A stretch of 64,000 nt of DNA from Cristatella mucedo (taxonomy: Eukaryota > Bryozoa > Phylactolaemata > Cristatellidae), in NCBI GenBank assembly GCA_009760855.2, contig WPIO01000001.1, positions 15,611,001-15,675,000 of the forward strand. The letters are read 5' to 3'. This document shows, piece after piece, positions 21,925 through 35,016 of the stretch; positions within the stretch are counted from its first letter, which is position 1; each line of letters starts with the position of its first letter. A model generated the notes under the pieces. That model ran no database searches. It was given only the letters and a program-made list of their open reading frames with translations, and had not been told where the DNA came from. Both the position numbers and the translations under genes were made by a program.

Positions 21925-22003
21925 GGTCTGTAGTAGTAATAAAAGGTACTTTTTTATAGACCCCTAAGAGAGCTAAATCTCTATCCGTGCGCTACATTGC
22001 TCA
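21925..22003 (-). mobile_element. LINE B/SINE 3' tail fragment
   Basis: gtagtagtaataaaagg is followed by tatagacccctaagagagct + aaatctctatccgtgcgct, the reverse complement of the shared terminal hairpin. Confidence 0.6.
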
Positions 22004-22245
22004 CCGAAACAGGAGCACTAACCCTAAGAGATAGTGCCAGATAATGTGTCGTGCTTAGCAGATCGGCAAGCGAAAGCAAACAAGAAGACGCTCGGGGCCA
22101 CTAGTTTATCTTCAGTATCATGCACTGAATCATGAGCAGTTAAGCACGCAAAGTGCACGCACACAAAAAGGACAAGTTCATTGGTGCTCATGGAGAGCTG
22201 AGTTGCAAGCATGCGTCTTTTGCTGGGACTTTAATCGTGCAAAGT

Positions 22246-23210
22246 GGTAATGTAATGTAATGTAATGCATTTCCGTCTGTAACTCCGCAAAGCCATAAAG
22301 ACTATGTGCGTGTTACGCAGGAGAGTTGTTTTTTATAGCGCACTCACAGCCTAAGCGGCTTTCGGTACGCATTCGGTAGCCAACAGACTTCGTCCCACGA
22401 AACAAAGAGAAAGTGGGAAGCATGGAGAGCAGCTGAGATAGTGAGTAGCATGGAAGTAGCAGCTCAGGACCGCTGAAAAGGATGAGTGCTGGTAGTGACC
22501 GAAACTAGAAGCGAGTTCCGGAATTTCGGTGCACACGAACTGAAGGCACGATCGCCAACATGTTTCAATGTAATGCGAGGAGGACCAGCAGGGCGACTCG
22601 AAGCTTTAGAGCGGATGGCGCGAGAGAGCACGATGGAGGAGCAAGGATGTCGGATAGGTCAAGGTTGGTTCAAGAGAGTGAAGCGACCTGCAAGCTAAGC
22701 AGTGGATCTTGGAAGTAGATCCGGTACCTGATCTGGAGCCAGTGAAGCTCAGACAAAAATGATGTGATGCGACAGCTACGCAGTTGAGGACAGACCACAA
22801 GAGCTGCTGACTTTAGCACACATAGCAGGCGATTAAGGGCACATGTCGGTAGTCTTGAGTGTAGGAAATAGCAGTAATCTAGACTCGATGCCACAACCAC
22901 GTGAACTAGTTTCGCTGTCTTACTCTTTTCTAAGCAGGCCCAGATTTTGGCAATATTCTTTAGCCGAAACTTGGCCGACTTAATGGTGAAAGCAATTTCA
23001 AATGACGCGCCGTTTATGAATAGCACGCCCAGATTTCAGTAAAACGATGCTGGGCTAAATCAACCAGGTTATGTGTGATATTAATTGCTTGCGGTTCCTG
23101 AATTTTAATGTCTAGGAACCGATTATGCGATAATCTATGGCTGGGGCCGCATAAAACCCGATGCCTTACCATAGGCAATTGTGTTTCCGGAGTTGACCGG
23201 GGCATTTGAG
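22246..23210 (-). mobile_element. LINE A copy (CR1/L2-like), 3' half
   Basis: Minus strand: the end of a reverse-transcriptase ORF2 (about 23.03-22.67 kb) with family signatures NIAKIWACLEKSKTAKLVHV, ASSLDYCYFLHSRLP and ELHWLQIRYRIYFQ, then a 3' untranslated region. It ends in a (TTACA)n tail, seen on the plus strand as gtaatgtaatgtaatgtaatg at its left end. 5'-truncated and carrying stops, so not active. A further minus frame at 23.01-23.21 kb may be part of the same copy. Confidence 0.8.
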
Positions 23211-26200
23211 CTCTAGGCCGTGGAGCCGTTGGTGTTCGCCATGGCCACTGTAGAACTCTTGTAATCCTCCGTTGTTGTCAACTAGCTTTATCTACATTGT
23301 AGATATGGACTTGTTACGCTGAGTTAGGGGGCGCTCGTCATCGCTGCCGTGTTCCTGCTATTGTCGACATACCTGCGTGCATTGGTGCTGCACCTACAAG
23401 TCGTTATCCGTGATACAAGGTTCAGACGTCACCAGCATTCGTTTCGCGTCGGCTACGAATAGCATCTTTACGAGCTCTGTGTTTTCGGCCTATTTCTATC
23501 CGGACGTATAAGCCGCACACCACGTCTTTAACGGTGGGTATATGTCATCGGAGTGCTACTTGCTCAACCAAAGTTGAGTGCAAAGTCTTTTAACTTCCAG
23601 GTGTCACTAGCATTGCCCTCAGCTATTACGTTGATCTTATCGTCGTTGAGCTTCAAGGAGTCAAAAGTCGTCATCTAAGTCCATGCGTTGTCGATGCAGG
23701 CTGCAAGGAAATTTTGTCGGATTCCAAGTCATGCTTAGGTGGGTCGAAGGACGAGGCCGAGTCGAGCGTCATTGGCATAGAAATGAAAGCGAATATTGGG
23801 CTTGGCAAATACATCGGCCAGGGACCGAATACTCATGTACTCTATGCTGCAAGGGCTGCCCAGATGACGTGACACCCGTGTACTTCAACACTCTCTCGCT
23901 GAGGAGGCATGACCTAGTACAGTCTAGCATTGCCTCAGTGATAAGTTCGTCGAGAGATTCTACCGGAGGATCTGGTGATCGATTATGTCACTTGCTGCTG
24001 AGAGATCTAGGAGAACCAGCAGAGAAGCTCTACCACGATCTGCACTGTTCGATATTGCATTGTGTCTGCATTGCACAGTGCGGATCATTATAAATCCGAA
24101 GAGTAGTAGTTTCTGTGGAGTTGTTAGCTATAACCCCAGATTGGAACACGTTTGGTTCAAGTAACCTGTGGTAAGTAGTTAGAATGAAGGCCATCTAGTG
24201 TCAGGGTGTTAAGTGGTAATTTTGGCTGTGACGTCACTTTCTGCAGCCACAGGTAACCGCCATTCAGGCGTAAGGTATACCACCACCACCCCGAAGAAAA
24301 TCCTAGTTTTTTGTGACTCTGCTTTGAAGCGAAACTAGATGATGATTGGTATTAACGTTCGAGACTTAGAATGGCTCTCCTGAATTCACAGCTGCCTGTA
24401 ACTAGTGGTATCAAATGCAAAACCGCTTGTTGTATTAACTAATTTGAAAGCAAAATAGTGAGCAATTTTGTAGTAAATCATGTCAGAATTAGTCAATATG
24501 ATGCTAGTTGTTTTCTAGTTAGCACTAGGTTGGACAGTAAGTAACTTGACCCTGCACGTAAATACCTTGGCTTTGCGGTTGAGGTACGTATTTTTGTGGC
24601 GGGATGATACTGTGCTGCCGTTTATAGCCTTGATATAATATTCCTTCTTCGCTCTCACGATCGCATACTTTCTTCCAATATTAATCACTGCCATGAGCTA
24701 GAGTCACTTGTGACCTGCTAGGTGCAACCTCGGAAGTCTGCAACCCTGCATGCATGCTTTATGTGGATCCAATTGTCTAATCAAGCAGCAAGCGAGAATT
24801 CAAAGCGTGTGTAGCGTCGAACGCGACCAACGGCACGAACAAACTGGGATCAACCCGGAGCCTCAGGCTTACAACATACACTCCCGGCGATTCGTTTAAG
24901 AATCGCATTTGCTGCACGCTTCCTCCTACACCCGACCGTACGTCGACAGCACGGCGACGAAGACGGCTGCTTTTAGGGGTTTCCGGAATTTCGAGACGTG
25001 GCAGCTCGAACCAACTCGACTGAGCCGGTGGTGATGCACTGAAGGCTTTGCTGAAAGCTTGCACTTTCGAGAGTGCATCGCCGACGCACAGCAGCCCGAG
25101 TGTTTTCGTCAGCGTGACGAGACTTCCGGATGGAAGCTGCAGCCAGCGCCAGCTCACCCGTGCTGGGCGCCATACTGACCAGCCTCAATTGCGTTAGCTT
25201 AATCAGCTTCGCGTTCCCCCGAGATGGTGACCCACTCGATGGGTGGCACTACGATATGAAATGACTAGCCGAGCTTAAGGCTGAGTGACATAACGATCGA
25301 CCGGTATGCGAGACCTGGTTTTTTTCGAGGGTAGCAAAGTTCGAGCCTCGCGCTGCTGCCGCTATAGAAACGGTAGTTGAGTCTTTTGAGTCAGCTAACC
25401 ATCGCTTCAACTTTTTGTCGCCCATGTGCATTACCGGTCTGACACTTATCGCTAACAAAATCGGTGACAATGTGGAGAAAAAACTGCGCTTGCTGCATAG
25501 CATAGCTGATTTTTCAGATAACCGAAACTTCGTGAGATCTGTGCAGGGAACAAAGCACGAAATTGACTGCAGCAGCGCTCGCGAGACGCCGTCTCGTGCA
25601 GCTCTCCAGCGGCGCCTCCAGCTAGGCGAATATGCTAGGTGGTTCGCTTCTAGCTGCAAGTGAAGCTGAAAAGCGCACGCATAACGATTTGGCTCTCTTC
25701 CAACACATAATTAGCTGCAGTACGTGGATCCAGGCTTACTGCTAAACCGTGCTTGCATTAACACTTTACGTTCGGATGACTGCATAAACAGACTTCAAAA
25801 GCGGGCCGAAACTGGTGGTGGGTGGGGGGGGGGTTTACTAGATGCGATGTCTTGCAGCGCCAATGTTCGCCGACAGACCGACCACCGAAACTTTCGGCGA
25901 CCGCGCTACCCTTTCTAGTGTCTCGGCGGCTCTCCCTTGCAGCGCGGCGGCACCGACTGCTCACGTTCTCTGCGAAGCGTGGGGCTGCTCACGTTCACTA
26001 GGACCGTCGGGAGGGCATGCCCGGCGACGCTTGCGACGAGCACGCGCTCGGCGTCTATTCCGGCACTACCCGCTTTCGCCGACCGGCTGAGTAGCGTCGG
26101 CAAACTGGACGCCCCGCCGTCCGGTCTGGGCAACGTCTAGCTATAAGCGTGACGTTGGCCACGCCTGCCTCGTTACGGGGCGGATGTGACGAGCCAAAGG

Positions 26201-26360
26201 AGCCCTCGTCGACCGCGAGCGCGTCAAGGCTGATGAGGCTTTTCGACAGCGTGGCTCGATCGCTGACGCCTCGACTGGAAATCGCCCCGGCGCCGATCAG
26301 AAGCTCTCAGCGTTTCTGCGAACATTCTCTGCAGCGTACAATATAAACATACAAAAAAAT
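23211..26360. other. No recognised gene
   Basis: Open frames of 120-140 codons exist on the minus strand (25157-24777 and 25659-25249), but such lengths are expected by chance in this base composition and neither shows a known motif or flanking splice structure. A G-run lies near 25.82 kb. Confidence 0.5.
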
Positions 26361-26513
26361 GTAAGCCACTTGTATAGAGCCCTAAGAGAAGTTGGTCTCT
26401 ATTCAGGCACTTCAGGTACGCTACAGGGCTAAAGCCCTCGACCTTGGTCACCAATACATTCACCGTGACCTTGGTCGGGCGAGCACCTTAACCACTGGAC
26501 TAAACCAGCGCGG
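26361..26513 (-). mobile_element. tRNA-derived SINE copy 4
   Basis: Minus strand: GCGCTGGTTTAGTCCAGTGG then TTAAGGTGCTCGCCCGACC, the spacer AAGGTCACGGTGAATGTATT, a degraded B box, and the tail GTGCCTGAATAGAGACC ... TTAGGGCTCTATACAAG. Confidence 0.82.
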
Positions 26514-26827
26514 CCGAGTGCTTACTCGCCACACGTAGACGCCTTTTGTTGTACTGTTCATTTCGCCGGACTGATTTTCCCACATTGTTCCCACATGTTC
26601 ACACTATTTACAAGTTTGGCAGAAAATGTCTGTTTCATTTCCTTTCCACGTAGTTGAGATCGTATGTTTAAAAAGTTCTAGCAATGTCGTCTGTCTGATA
26701 AACGTCTGCCGTGATAGACGTGAGCCGAAGCGTCAAAATGACACGCATTTGTTTTAATGCATTTTGTTTGCCATGCATATAACTCATTGCTTTAAACTGT
26801 CTTTAGCATACTTGGCAAGTTCCTCGC

Positions 26828-27010
26828 ATGAAATTTCTTACTCTCCTCGCCAGTGCCACCGTGTTGTTATTTCTCGCTGTTTGCTTCGTCCATCTTATAC
26901 TTCCAGTCACCACAGTCATGTTGTGTGACGTCCGGCACCGGTACCGGCTGCAGAGAGAGCGAGCTTCACTCTTTCAATGGATCGTTCGCCTGTCAGAGCG
27001 CTCGTACTAG
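26828..27010 (+). CDS. Possible 60-residue small membrane or secreted peptide
   Basis: The ORF starts MKFLTLLASATVLLFLAVCF and continues with a hydrophobic stretch to about residue 33, then a basic tail (RHRYRLQRERASLF). The N-terminus looks like a signal peptide or single helix. No family was recognised, there is no neighbouring gene on this strand, and a hydrophobic 60-codon frame could arise by chance. Reported only because of its N-terminal shape. Confidence 0.12.
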   Translation: MKFLTLLASATVLLFLAVCFVHLILPVTTVMLCDVRHRYRLQRERASLFQWIVRLSERSY

Positions 27011-27091
27011 GCGAAAATCTGGGTTCCTCTCTACTGCCAGCCTCGCTGGTCAAACTTCGGATGCGGCAGAAGCTGCACTTGGTAGACCGCT

Positions 27092-27242
<151 letters not shown>

Positions 27243-27510
27243 CGGCCTCGTGCGGCCTGGTCCCAGCCGACTGCCGGTAACGCCCTCGCCGACCGACGAC
27301 GAGCTCCGTTCGAATGGCTCCTCGGGGGTCGCCCGCTGGCACGACCGGCCGAGGCCGACGACACTAGCCGCCTCTTCTTGTACGGCGGGGCGAGCACGTG
27401 CGCGCCCGAAGCCACCGAATTCGCGTCCGAGAGCCCTAGGGCTGCAGGCACGAGAGGCGGCGCTGCTGAGCGGCTGCGAGAGAGCGAGCCCGCTCGGCTT
27501 TCAAGAACGT

Positions 27511-27641
27511 TCGCTCCCAGCTCAGGGCTGCAGGATTCTCGCTCCCAGCCCACGGCTGCGGGATTCTCGCTCCCAGCCCAGGGCTGCAGGATTCTCGCTC
27601 CCAGCCCAGGGCTGCGGGATTCGCGCCCACGCGCAGGGATC
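27511..27641. repeat. 28-bp minisatellite, about 4.5 copies
   Basis: Unit tcgctcccagcccagggctg + caggattc, with a few substitutions (gctca/gccca, cagg/cggg). Confidence 0.93.
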
Positions 27642-27659
27642 GGAAATTAGCTTCCTTCG

Positions 27660-30600
27660 AGATGATCGGGTGGCAGTCGCTGTTTACCTAGCAGACGGCC
27701 CTTCGGGCGACCGCGGCGGCGTCGATTGTTGTAAAACAAATGCTCGAGTTCGTTCGCCTCGACCGACATCTGAGGTCGGCAGCAGGGTTCGGTCTTCGAG
27801 CCGCCGCCGCTGCTGGTGCTGCGGCTGGCGAGACGTCTTTGCCGAAATGCCTCGACGACTGGGGGCAGCGAAGCTCTCGCTAGCGAAGCGCGAAGCGTGC
27901 GGCTCGGAGTCCGCCGAGCGGAGCGCGAAAATCAAAGCTATCGGCGAGAGAAGCGCAGGCTTAGGCTCGGCTGAGCGCCCTCAGCTGAGCGAGCAGTGGA
28001 CAGCCAAGCGGCAGATGGCAGCAGAGCGAGTGTGCACCCTGATTTCGCAGCAGTGCGTTCTTCGAGGCTTTGCAAGCAAGGTCTGGTCTTTATCCATCTT
28101 GGAGACAACTAGTTGTAGATCTGACCTAACTCGATGTTAAAGTAATAGCACTGACTGGTCACACCACCTACGGGCCCCACCCATCGCCAGTAGAGAAGTC
28201 ACAGTTGGCAAGTCTGCCCCCCCCCACCCAGAGTCCCAACCACCACGTCCCCCCCCCCCGCTCGCCCCGAGCCAGCCTCGAAGTCGTCAGCACCAGACGT
28301 CCGGTCATTGAACACCGGCCAGCAGGAGGTTAGCCCATCATCGACATCGTGTGCTGACCGCTGGCTGGCCAGTCGCTACCCTAAGCTGGCTTCAAATGGA
28401 CCGGCCGGCCGCTCGCCTCGCTCGGCGACGGCCGTTTGCTTCGGCGGGCTTTCAGTCGAGCTCAGCCGGTATCCAGCGTCGAGTCCACTACGCGCTCTCG
28501 CCCGCCGCGAGGTTTGTTTTAACAGCCTGCCAACAGACTAGTGACGATTAAGTGAAGATCCTGACTTAACGTGCAAGTTGAAAACTTGCAGCCGCCCAGT
28601 GACTGGCTTGAATGTGCGTTCCCGGGTATTATATAGAAAAAGTTCAACTCTTGGCGATAGGAGAGAAAATAAATCCAGCCGTTGTTTAGTGAAAACCACT
28701 AGTGAAATAGCTCGATTGACGCCGGTAACGGCTACCAAAATTTATTTTCCTGCGGTCAGACTTATGTCTGTTTGACCGTGTCCAGACTTTGTCGTGCGAT
28801 ATAGCCAGGTCCCATATAGCACGTTCAAAATTTACTGATGTACACGTGGGAATACCCAAACCCCGCCAGCTCATCTACCTAGCGCTTCTCGCGAAAATTC
28901 GACCCCACTTCATTGACTATGCATGCCATGGTGTTGACCAAGTCCTCCGTGCCAATGGCATAAAGCTGTAGTTATCGCTCAAAGTCGAGTGTGAGCAATA
29001 TTAATGTTCCTAAGGTATTGATCAGTTGCACCCCCTCTCAGCGCGTAAAAAATTTTTGGCTTAATGCAGCACCAGGAATGAATCGAACGGACATCATCAC
29101 CCTGATAAATGACAGTAGCCACGACTGTCAGGCTGAGCGACGAATGAATGAGGATGCGATGTAGCTCACGTTAAAGCTTCCCATTCTATCTGACAAGGAC
29201 TCAGAATAACATCGGTAAGACGGGTCTTTGTGCCGTAGGTTCGCTCTTAGCAAGAACTGTGTCGCCCTGGTAGACTGCATCTGATGTCTTGGTGTTCTAG
29301 ACAAAAATTTTAATTCTTACATTAGTTAAGCAGTGCTAGTGATGGGCTGTAGATTATGTGATTCCTACTGAAATCATCATGTCTTTCGCCTCAGCATTGC
29401 ACGGTGTCGGAAATTATTTCGACTAATTCTTAAAATTAATCGTGGACGTCTTCCTGTTCTGGCACACGCTGATTGCACAAAAGAGACCTCCGCAGTAAAC
29501 CGGAGGACAGCAATAAGAAGCTTTAGACGGCGTATTAAAGGGAAGCCTGTGCTGTTTAAGAGTATCTGTGCGCCCCTCCAGATCGACGAAGTATTCTATC
29601 CGAAATAATTGCTGGCTCCACAGCATCTCGTGTTAATTATCATTTAACGTTCCAAGACTTGGTGTAGAGATATCTCAATCAAAAATATGTAATCGCTACT
29701 GGAATACGCATTCGCATGCTTCGGGAAAGCTGCTTACAATGCGAGCAGCGGTGTAGAGCCTGTGCACGTCTCAGTTTCAAGGTCTCTCATACTCGGAACA
29801 ACGGATCACGTGCTTGATTGTGAAAAGCGAGAACTTTCCATTCTAGGTTCTCTAGAAACTCGTTGAACGAGGCTGCTTCGTGAAAAATCGTGCATCATCC
29901 GAGGGAAGTTGCATTGAATGCAGCTAGCTGTGTCTTGCAAAATGGCAAAGGAGCAACCGACTGGCTCGACTATGAGATGAGAAAAGCACCATGTAAACGG
30001 CCATCGAAGGCCAATATAGGGCTCCCTGAATGCAAACTTCCGGGTTCGCCCCTGCATGCGGGTACTGAAAAGTCCTCGGCGCCAACTGGTTTGGCCAACG
30101 AGTAGCATCTTCAATCCTATCAAATGCAGGCATCAGATAGCGCGGAGTAGCGAAGTGGAGCATTCAGCTGATGAGATGATCAGTTGAGTCACCCCAGCCA
30201 CGCCTCTCGTAACGCCGATTAGTGCAGACTGCAGGAGGCAGGAAGCGAGAGCCACGCTGAAGGGGTCAGGTGTGGCGATGTGGCACGTGGCGGCCATTGG
30301 CCATGCCTGCAGAGAGCACGAGCGACCGCCGCCGAGACTGCTGAAGAGCGATGCTGAGCCAACGACGCTGCAGCATAGCTCCTCAAGGCAGAGCCACCAG
30401 CGACATGTTCGACAACGAGTGCGACAGCGACCACAAGGACACAGTGGAGCAAACTCCTACAAGTTCTCTGCTGCACACGCAAGGCCAACGCTGCACTCGG
30501 TCGGCATTCCTTCGCCAAGCGACTCTATTGAGTGCAACGAAGAAGACAAGAGAACGCAGATGAGATGACAGCCGAGAATGTAGAGCGCTGCAGTCGGCAG

Positions 30601-31790
30601 TAGAAGAGAAGACAAAATGTTTTCATGAGAATGGTGTATCTGATTTTGGCAAATCTAAAAACCCCTCACCGAAAATGTCTGCTTCGAGCAGTCTCTACGC
30701 GAATAACAGTTCGTTAATCTATGTAGCGATCAGCCTATGAACATTTATGTCACCTGACGCTGTGTATTCAAGATTTTAGACAGGGCTACTCCCACGCGTT
30801 GAGGCTTCTGTAACGAATCTTCAAGGCTCGCACTCACTCTGGTCGACGTCGAACTGTCAACCATAGGCTAGCTTGTAGCTTGCTAGCTTGTAGCTCAGGT
30901 GATGCCGTCTTCTATAGTAATTTGGAATAATCGAGCTTCTGTTTAAGGCTCCTAAATCATATTTCGTTCTTGTTCGTGATCAGGATTTCGCTAAGACGGC
31001 TCCACTTTACCCTTGGTGGGTAAAAGCAGCGTGATGTGCACCTCCACAGGTAGACGCTGCGATATTATGGCCTCGTTCTTACCAAGCAGAAGCTAGAAAA
31101 GAACTCAGCAGGTGCTCCAGACGCCGGAGAACCAGCTCGTTGACCCTTTTGGACGAAGGCAGCCTCCCGGAAACGCATCTGTCTCAGGCTGGTGTCACTG
31201 CCGTCAGTGGCAATTCCATGCACACGTCGAGCTCGACCAGTGCCAAGCCACCTTGGGATGTACACTTCGCTTGGACGACGAGGACTTTCAGCTTCGGGCG
31301 TCAGCGCCGGCACGCGCTAGACACAGTGAATTCCTTTGCAAAATCTGGAAGCTAAAGAAGCCGAGCGGAAATTAGCAGCCGGTCGCCCGGCTGCAGAGGA
31401 TGGATAGGCTTCTCCGCCGATTTCTCCGTCCGCAGAGATTTCAAGTGCGGCGTGTCTCCTAAGTGATCCAAAGGTTTGCATCGCTGTCTGTTCGCAGCGC
31501 TTTGACAGATCTCGCTGGCTAGCGCAGAAACCCGCGAACTGTCGCATCGATCTCGGCTGCACAAACGAGCAGCGCTTGCTGGATGGCAAGAGCTGCTCGG
31601 TTGCGTGACACCTCGAACGTGCGAATCGAACGAGTCGACCCTGATGGACGCAAACCACCTGAACATCAAAAGTCGCAGACGGCGGTGGAGATTCAGGCTG
31701 AGGCCTTCAGCGTGAGCTTTTGAGAGAACAGCGCATGCTGCAGCAAGCTTCGGGGCAGGATGTTGTTCCCATCGCCCGCTCCCCCCACCC
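27660..31790. other. No recognised gene
   Basis: GC-rich up to about 28.55 kb, with C-runs at 28.22 and 28.25 kb, then average composition. No conserved domain, retroelement or RNA gene was recognised on either strand. Confidence 0.5.
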
Positions 31791-31797
31791 CCCCTCA

Positions 31798-32138
31798 TCC
31801 CACCCGCTCTTCTGACTCGGGTCGTTTGGCTGTACCCTTAACTAACTTAAATTCCTCTTGGAGAGCGTGCCTTATAATTATCATGCTCCAAAATTCAGGT
31901 ACTCACTGCCGACTGACATTACTTCCTTTATTCCCACATAAAATAATACTCTAAAAGAAGTTAAAAACCTACCTGTACCTCACAGCTTTCGCTCAGGTCA
32001 TGTGCCCTCATTTGCTGAAAGTTTGCAGGTTGTGACTAACAATTTAGATTTTTCCTTGTCAGCATATGTAAAGTGCTCGGAAAAAGAGATTTGGTTCTCT
32101 TGGAGCGCTCTATAAGGTTTCTATTGTTATTAAATTGG
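31798..32138 (+). mobile_element. LINE B 3' fragment
   Basis: The end of the ORF is recognisable (DSGRLAVPLTNLNSSWRACL, then NSGTHCRLTLLPLF, with frame breaks). It is followed by the 3' hairpin agtgctcggaaaaagagatt ... ttctcttggagcgctctata and an ATT-rich tail. Severely mutated. Confidence 0.7.
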
Positions 32139-32479
32139 ACTTACAATATTTTTTCATTGCATTAGCTTGAGGCGAGTGCACGGATAGTCCTGTTTCTCCC
32201 GCGGCAGTGTAAAAATCTACAGAAACAATAGCTTTAGCAACATCAATATTCCCATTTCGACCACCACTGCGTTTTCCCGCACAGATATGCCAAAAGCCAG
32301 ACTAGTTTCAAAAGCTTACCCCGGTCCTCTACCAGCCTCTTAATCCACGCACAGCACGCCCCTATATGTGTCTATCTCTGTATTTTCTCTTTTTCGCTCA
32401 GCCTCTCAGACTCGCTGCCTGCCTTAACTTAATCTCCCCGGGTTTCTGTCTTTTATGTTTCCATTCCTTTGTCTATCTT

Positions 32480-32730
<251 letters not shown>

Positions 32731-33558
32731 GCCGCACGTTCTGCCTTCTCTCTATTTTATGACGACAGCGTAATGTGTACGAAAGGGATGAAATTTTCTA
32801 ATAAGAGAAAGTGCTGTAGCGGCTCGTGAACGTCATTCGTTTGCCACCGCTCACAGCGCACCTAACGGTACTAGTCCTTGCAGACTATAGAGCATACTGA
32901 TGGAGCTAGCTACCCGAAACACAGCTCAGGAATAGTAGAAGCCACGCGCATGCACGAATGTATGGCGACGAGAGCGGAGTACAAAAACAATTGAGACACT
33001 CATACCTTAATAAAAACTCCACGCCCTTAACGTTGAGCGGCATATTTCAAAGCCCTACAGAAGCCAGTGCACGCAGCGTCAGCTACAGCGTAGGGCTCGG
33101 TAACCATAGCAACGAATCGCTTTTAATGTGGTCTTGTCTGTAGATTTTGACATATCCGGTTCCCAGTCTTTGTAATTAAAAAAAAATAATAATCTCACGC
33201 ACAGTCACAATCCAGTCAATTTAGCATTTTTTGCCGTTTCGAATTTCTTTTTACATTTGCAATACTGCTTTGGCATGGTTTTGTTTCTTTCTACTTTCTA
33301 CCTCGGAATTTCGCAAGCTCTCGCTACAAAGAAGGCGAAGCGAGAGTCAGCCTGCATCCGGGCCAGCGTCTGCGGTGCACTTATGCTCAGACCAGCATGC
33401 CGCCAGCTTCCGACCGTTCGCGTATACGAAACTAGTTTGAATACTATACGTACATGGCAGCCCGGTCTCGTACGCTGTGAGGCTGCTGCGGTGGCTACCC
33501 GGTTGTCGCCGCATTTATGTTCTACCCTTGAGTCGAACAGAAGCTATGCGTATATTCA

Positions 33559-33740
33559 CGTTATGTTTGTGCGGGCAGTCGCGAACAGATCAAGACGGCT
33601 CAGGCAGATGCCGTTTATTTCGGAAACGCGGAACCGGGCCGCACTGCCAGCACGCGGGCCTGCAAGCAACTGCTGCCAGTGGGTCCGCTGTCTCGAGTGG
33701 AAGAGCTCGGTGGGTGGATAAGTCAGGCGGACACAACACC
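33559..33740 (+). repeat. ~180-bp direct repeat, copy 1
   Basis: Starts ttatgtttgtgcgggcagtc and ends gtgggtggataagtcaggcg + gacacaac. About 90% identical by eye to the copy at 34.98 kb. No terminal TG..CA was seen, so an LTR is not supported. Confidence 0.88.
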
Positions 33741-33787
33741 CTCTCTTCCCAACAGTGGCCGACTGAGCATCGGTCGACTTCTAGAGG

Positions 33788-34309
33788 CTACGTGATACCT
33801 GCTCGTAGGAGGCACACCAAACCACGGCCTTTGATGACCAGCTGGATGAGTAGGCCACCAGCTTTAAGCCACCGCTGTGGCATAGGCGGCACCCTTCCCC
33901 CACAACCAGGGATTGGGGGCGTGCCTCCTCCCTTTGCCGCACGGGTTTCGGCAGTTTCCGTCGCCTTGCCGGCGGCTTCTACATCGCCGGCTCTTATTGC
34001 CAACATAGCAGCTCTGGTAGCACTAGCCGGCTTCGTAGCAGGGCCGACCGGTGTCATAGACGCAGCACAGACCGGTGTCATAGTCGCAGTGCCGACCGGC
34101 GTAGCAGCGCTTGCCGTATCGCTGAACTCGACCACTGCTGCCTTCACGCGGACGTCCGTCGTCGGCAGGCAGGCCGTTTTGAGGGCCGCCGCCGTCGCGG
34201 ATACCGTCCCGTGTACTGGCACTTTCTTGTGCGCCACCTCGCGGATTGCCGTTTCGCGGACCAGTGCCTTCCCTTCCACAGCCTCGAAAACCACCGCCTG
34301 ACAGGCCAC
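33788..34309 (-). CDS. Unassigned Ala/Thr-rich ORF (173 codons)
   Basis: Uninterrupted minus-strand frame, Ala/Val/Thr-rich, containing an imperfect internal repeat of the TPVGTATMTPVCAASM type that reflects a ~30-bp DNA repeat near 34.05-34.11 kb. No domain was recognised. It lies between the two 180-bp direct repeats and downstream of the cysteine-motif frame. Could be part of a mobile element, a degraded host gene or chance in GC-rich DNA. Confidence 0.2.
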   Translation of the reverse strand: MACQAVVFEAVEGKALVRETAIREVAHKKVPVHGTVSATAAALKTACLPTTDVRVKAAVVEFSDTASAATPVGTATMTPVCAASMTPVGPATKPASATRAAMLAIRAGDVEAAGKATETAETRAAKGGGTPPIPGCGGRVPPMPQRWLKAGGLLIQLVIKGRGLVCLLRAGIT

Positions 34310-34343
34310 TACGGTGCAGGCCGCCGCAGGTGGCTCATCCGGG

Positions 34344-34495
34344 TGAGCCGTGATGGCACACTAGGTAAGGTGGTTGCTTTCACGACCACGGTCCCGAGGT
34401 CGTGGGTTCGATTTTTGCGGTGGGCGATTCTGTATCGCAACTGCAAGCGGTGGTGATAACCGTAAAGGCTCTTCTGTCGCTATACAAAAGAGGCT
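34344..34495 (+). mobile_element. Divergent tRNA-derived SINE
   Basis: Plus strand: A-box-like TGGCACACTAGGTAAGG, B-box-like GGTCGTGGGTTCGATTTTTG, and a terminal block (ggctcttctgtcgctataca + aaag) resembling the end of the shared SINE/LINE tail. More diverged than the other copies. Confidence 0.55.
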
Positions 34496-34501
34496 ATCTA
34501 A

Positions 34502-35016
34502 TCAGCTAGGATTATTATCCGCCGTCGCTGCCACTTGCTGCCGCTTTGGCACCGTCCTGACAGGCGCTTGTGGCGCAGACACGTTAGACAGCAGAAAATT
34601 TGTCCCGCTACTAGAGCTTGTATCGAAGCACTTATAAATGCGACCTGAACCGGAACATCCACCGCAAATGTAGCAAACCTTAGGCACAGAGGCAGAGGAA
34701 GGAGGAAGAATCCTCCTAACAAGTGCAGCAAGGTCCTGTAGCTGGATTTCCGCCGGTTTACGCGGAGCTACCTCAGCATGGAATACCCCTTAATCGGAAG
34801 AATACTTATCAGCATTGCCTTTCGTCGGGACTCTTCGGAAATATGTTTCTCGAGGCACATCCTCGCAGCAATTGAAGCGTAGTCTGCGTACGCCCGCTCA
34901 CCCGACGCTGATTGAGCTCTCGTATCAGATCCTGCCGTATTACACGCAGCATGTCGTTCAAGTCCCATCATCGTCGCCACTGTTATGTTTGTGAGGGGCA
35001 GTCGCGCACAGATCAA
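34502..35016 (-). pseudogene. Broken minus-strand frame with a Cys-x2-Cys motif
   Basis: Two adjacent minus-strand frames, 35016-34768 and 34767-34502, become one reading if a single frameshift near 34.77 kb is assumed. The upstream part is Ala/Ser/Glu-rich (SGERAYADYASIAARMCLEK). The downstream part reads RKPAEIQLQDLAALVRRIL, then VCYICGGCSGSGRIYKCFD and SNVSAPQAPVRTVPKRQ. The CYICGG...GSGRIYKC pattern looks like half of a treble-clef or other zinc-binding fold, but I cannot name the family. It lies between the two 180-bp direct repeats. Confidence 0.3.

Noticed and set aside
25265-25365. Possible tRNA-like element (AAGTTCGAGCCTCGC)
   Set aside because: B-box-like match without a convincing A box or the SINE tail; too weak to list.
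24777-25659. Two minus-strand ORFs of 126 and 136 codons
   Set aside because: No motif, no splice structure and no start context; several open frames of this length are expected by chance across both strands of 64 kb.
29060-29150. tRNA-like GTTCGATTC on the minus strand
   Set aside because: Isolated nine-base match with no supporting stems.
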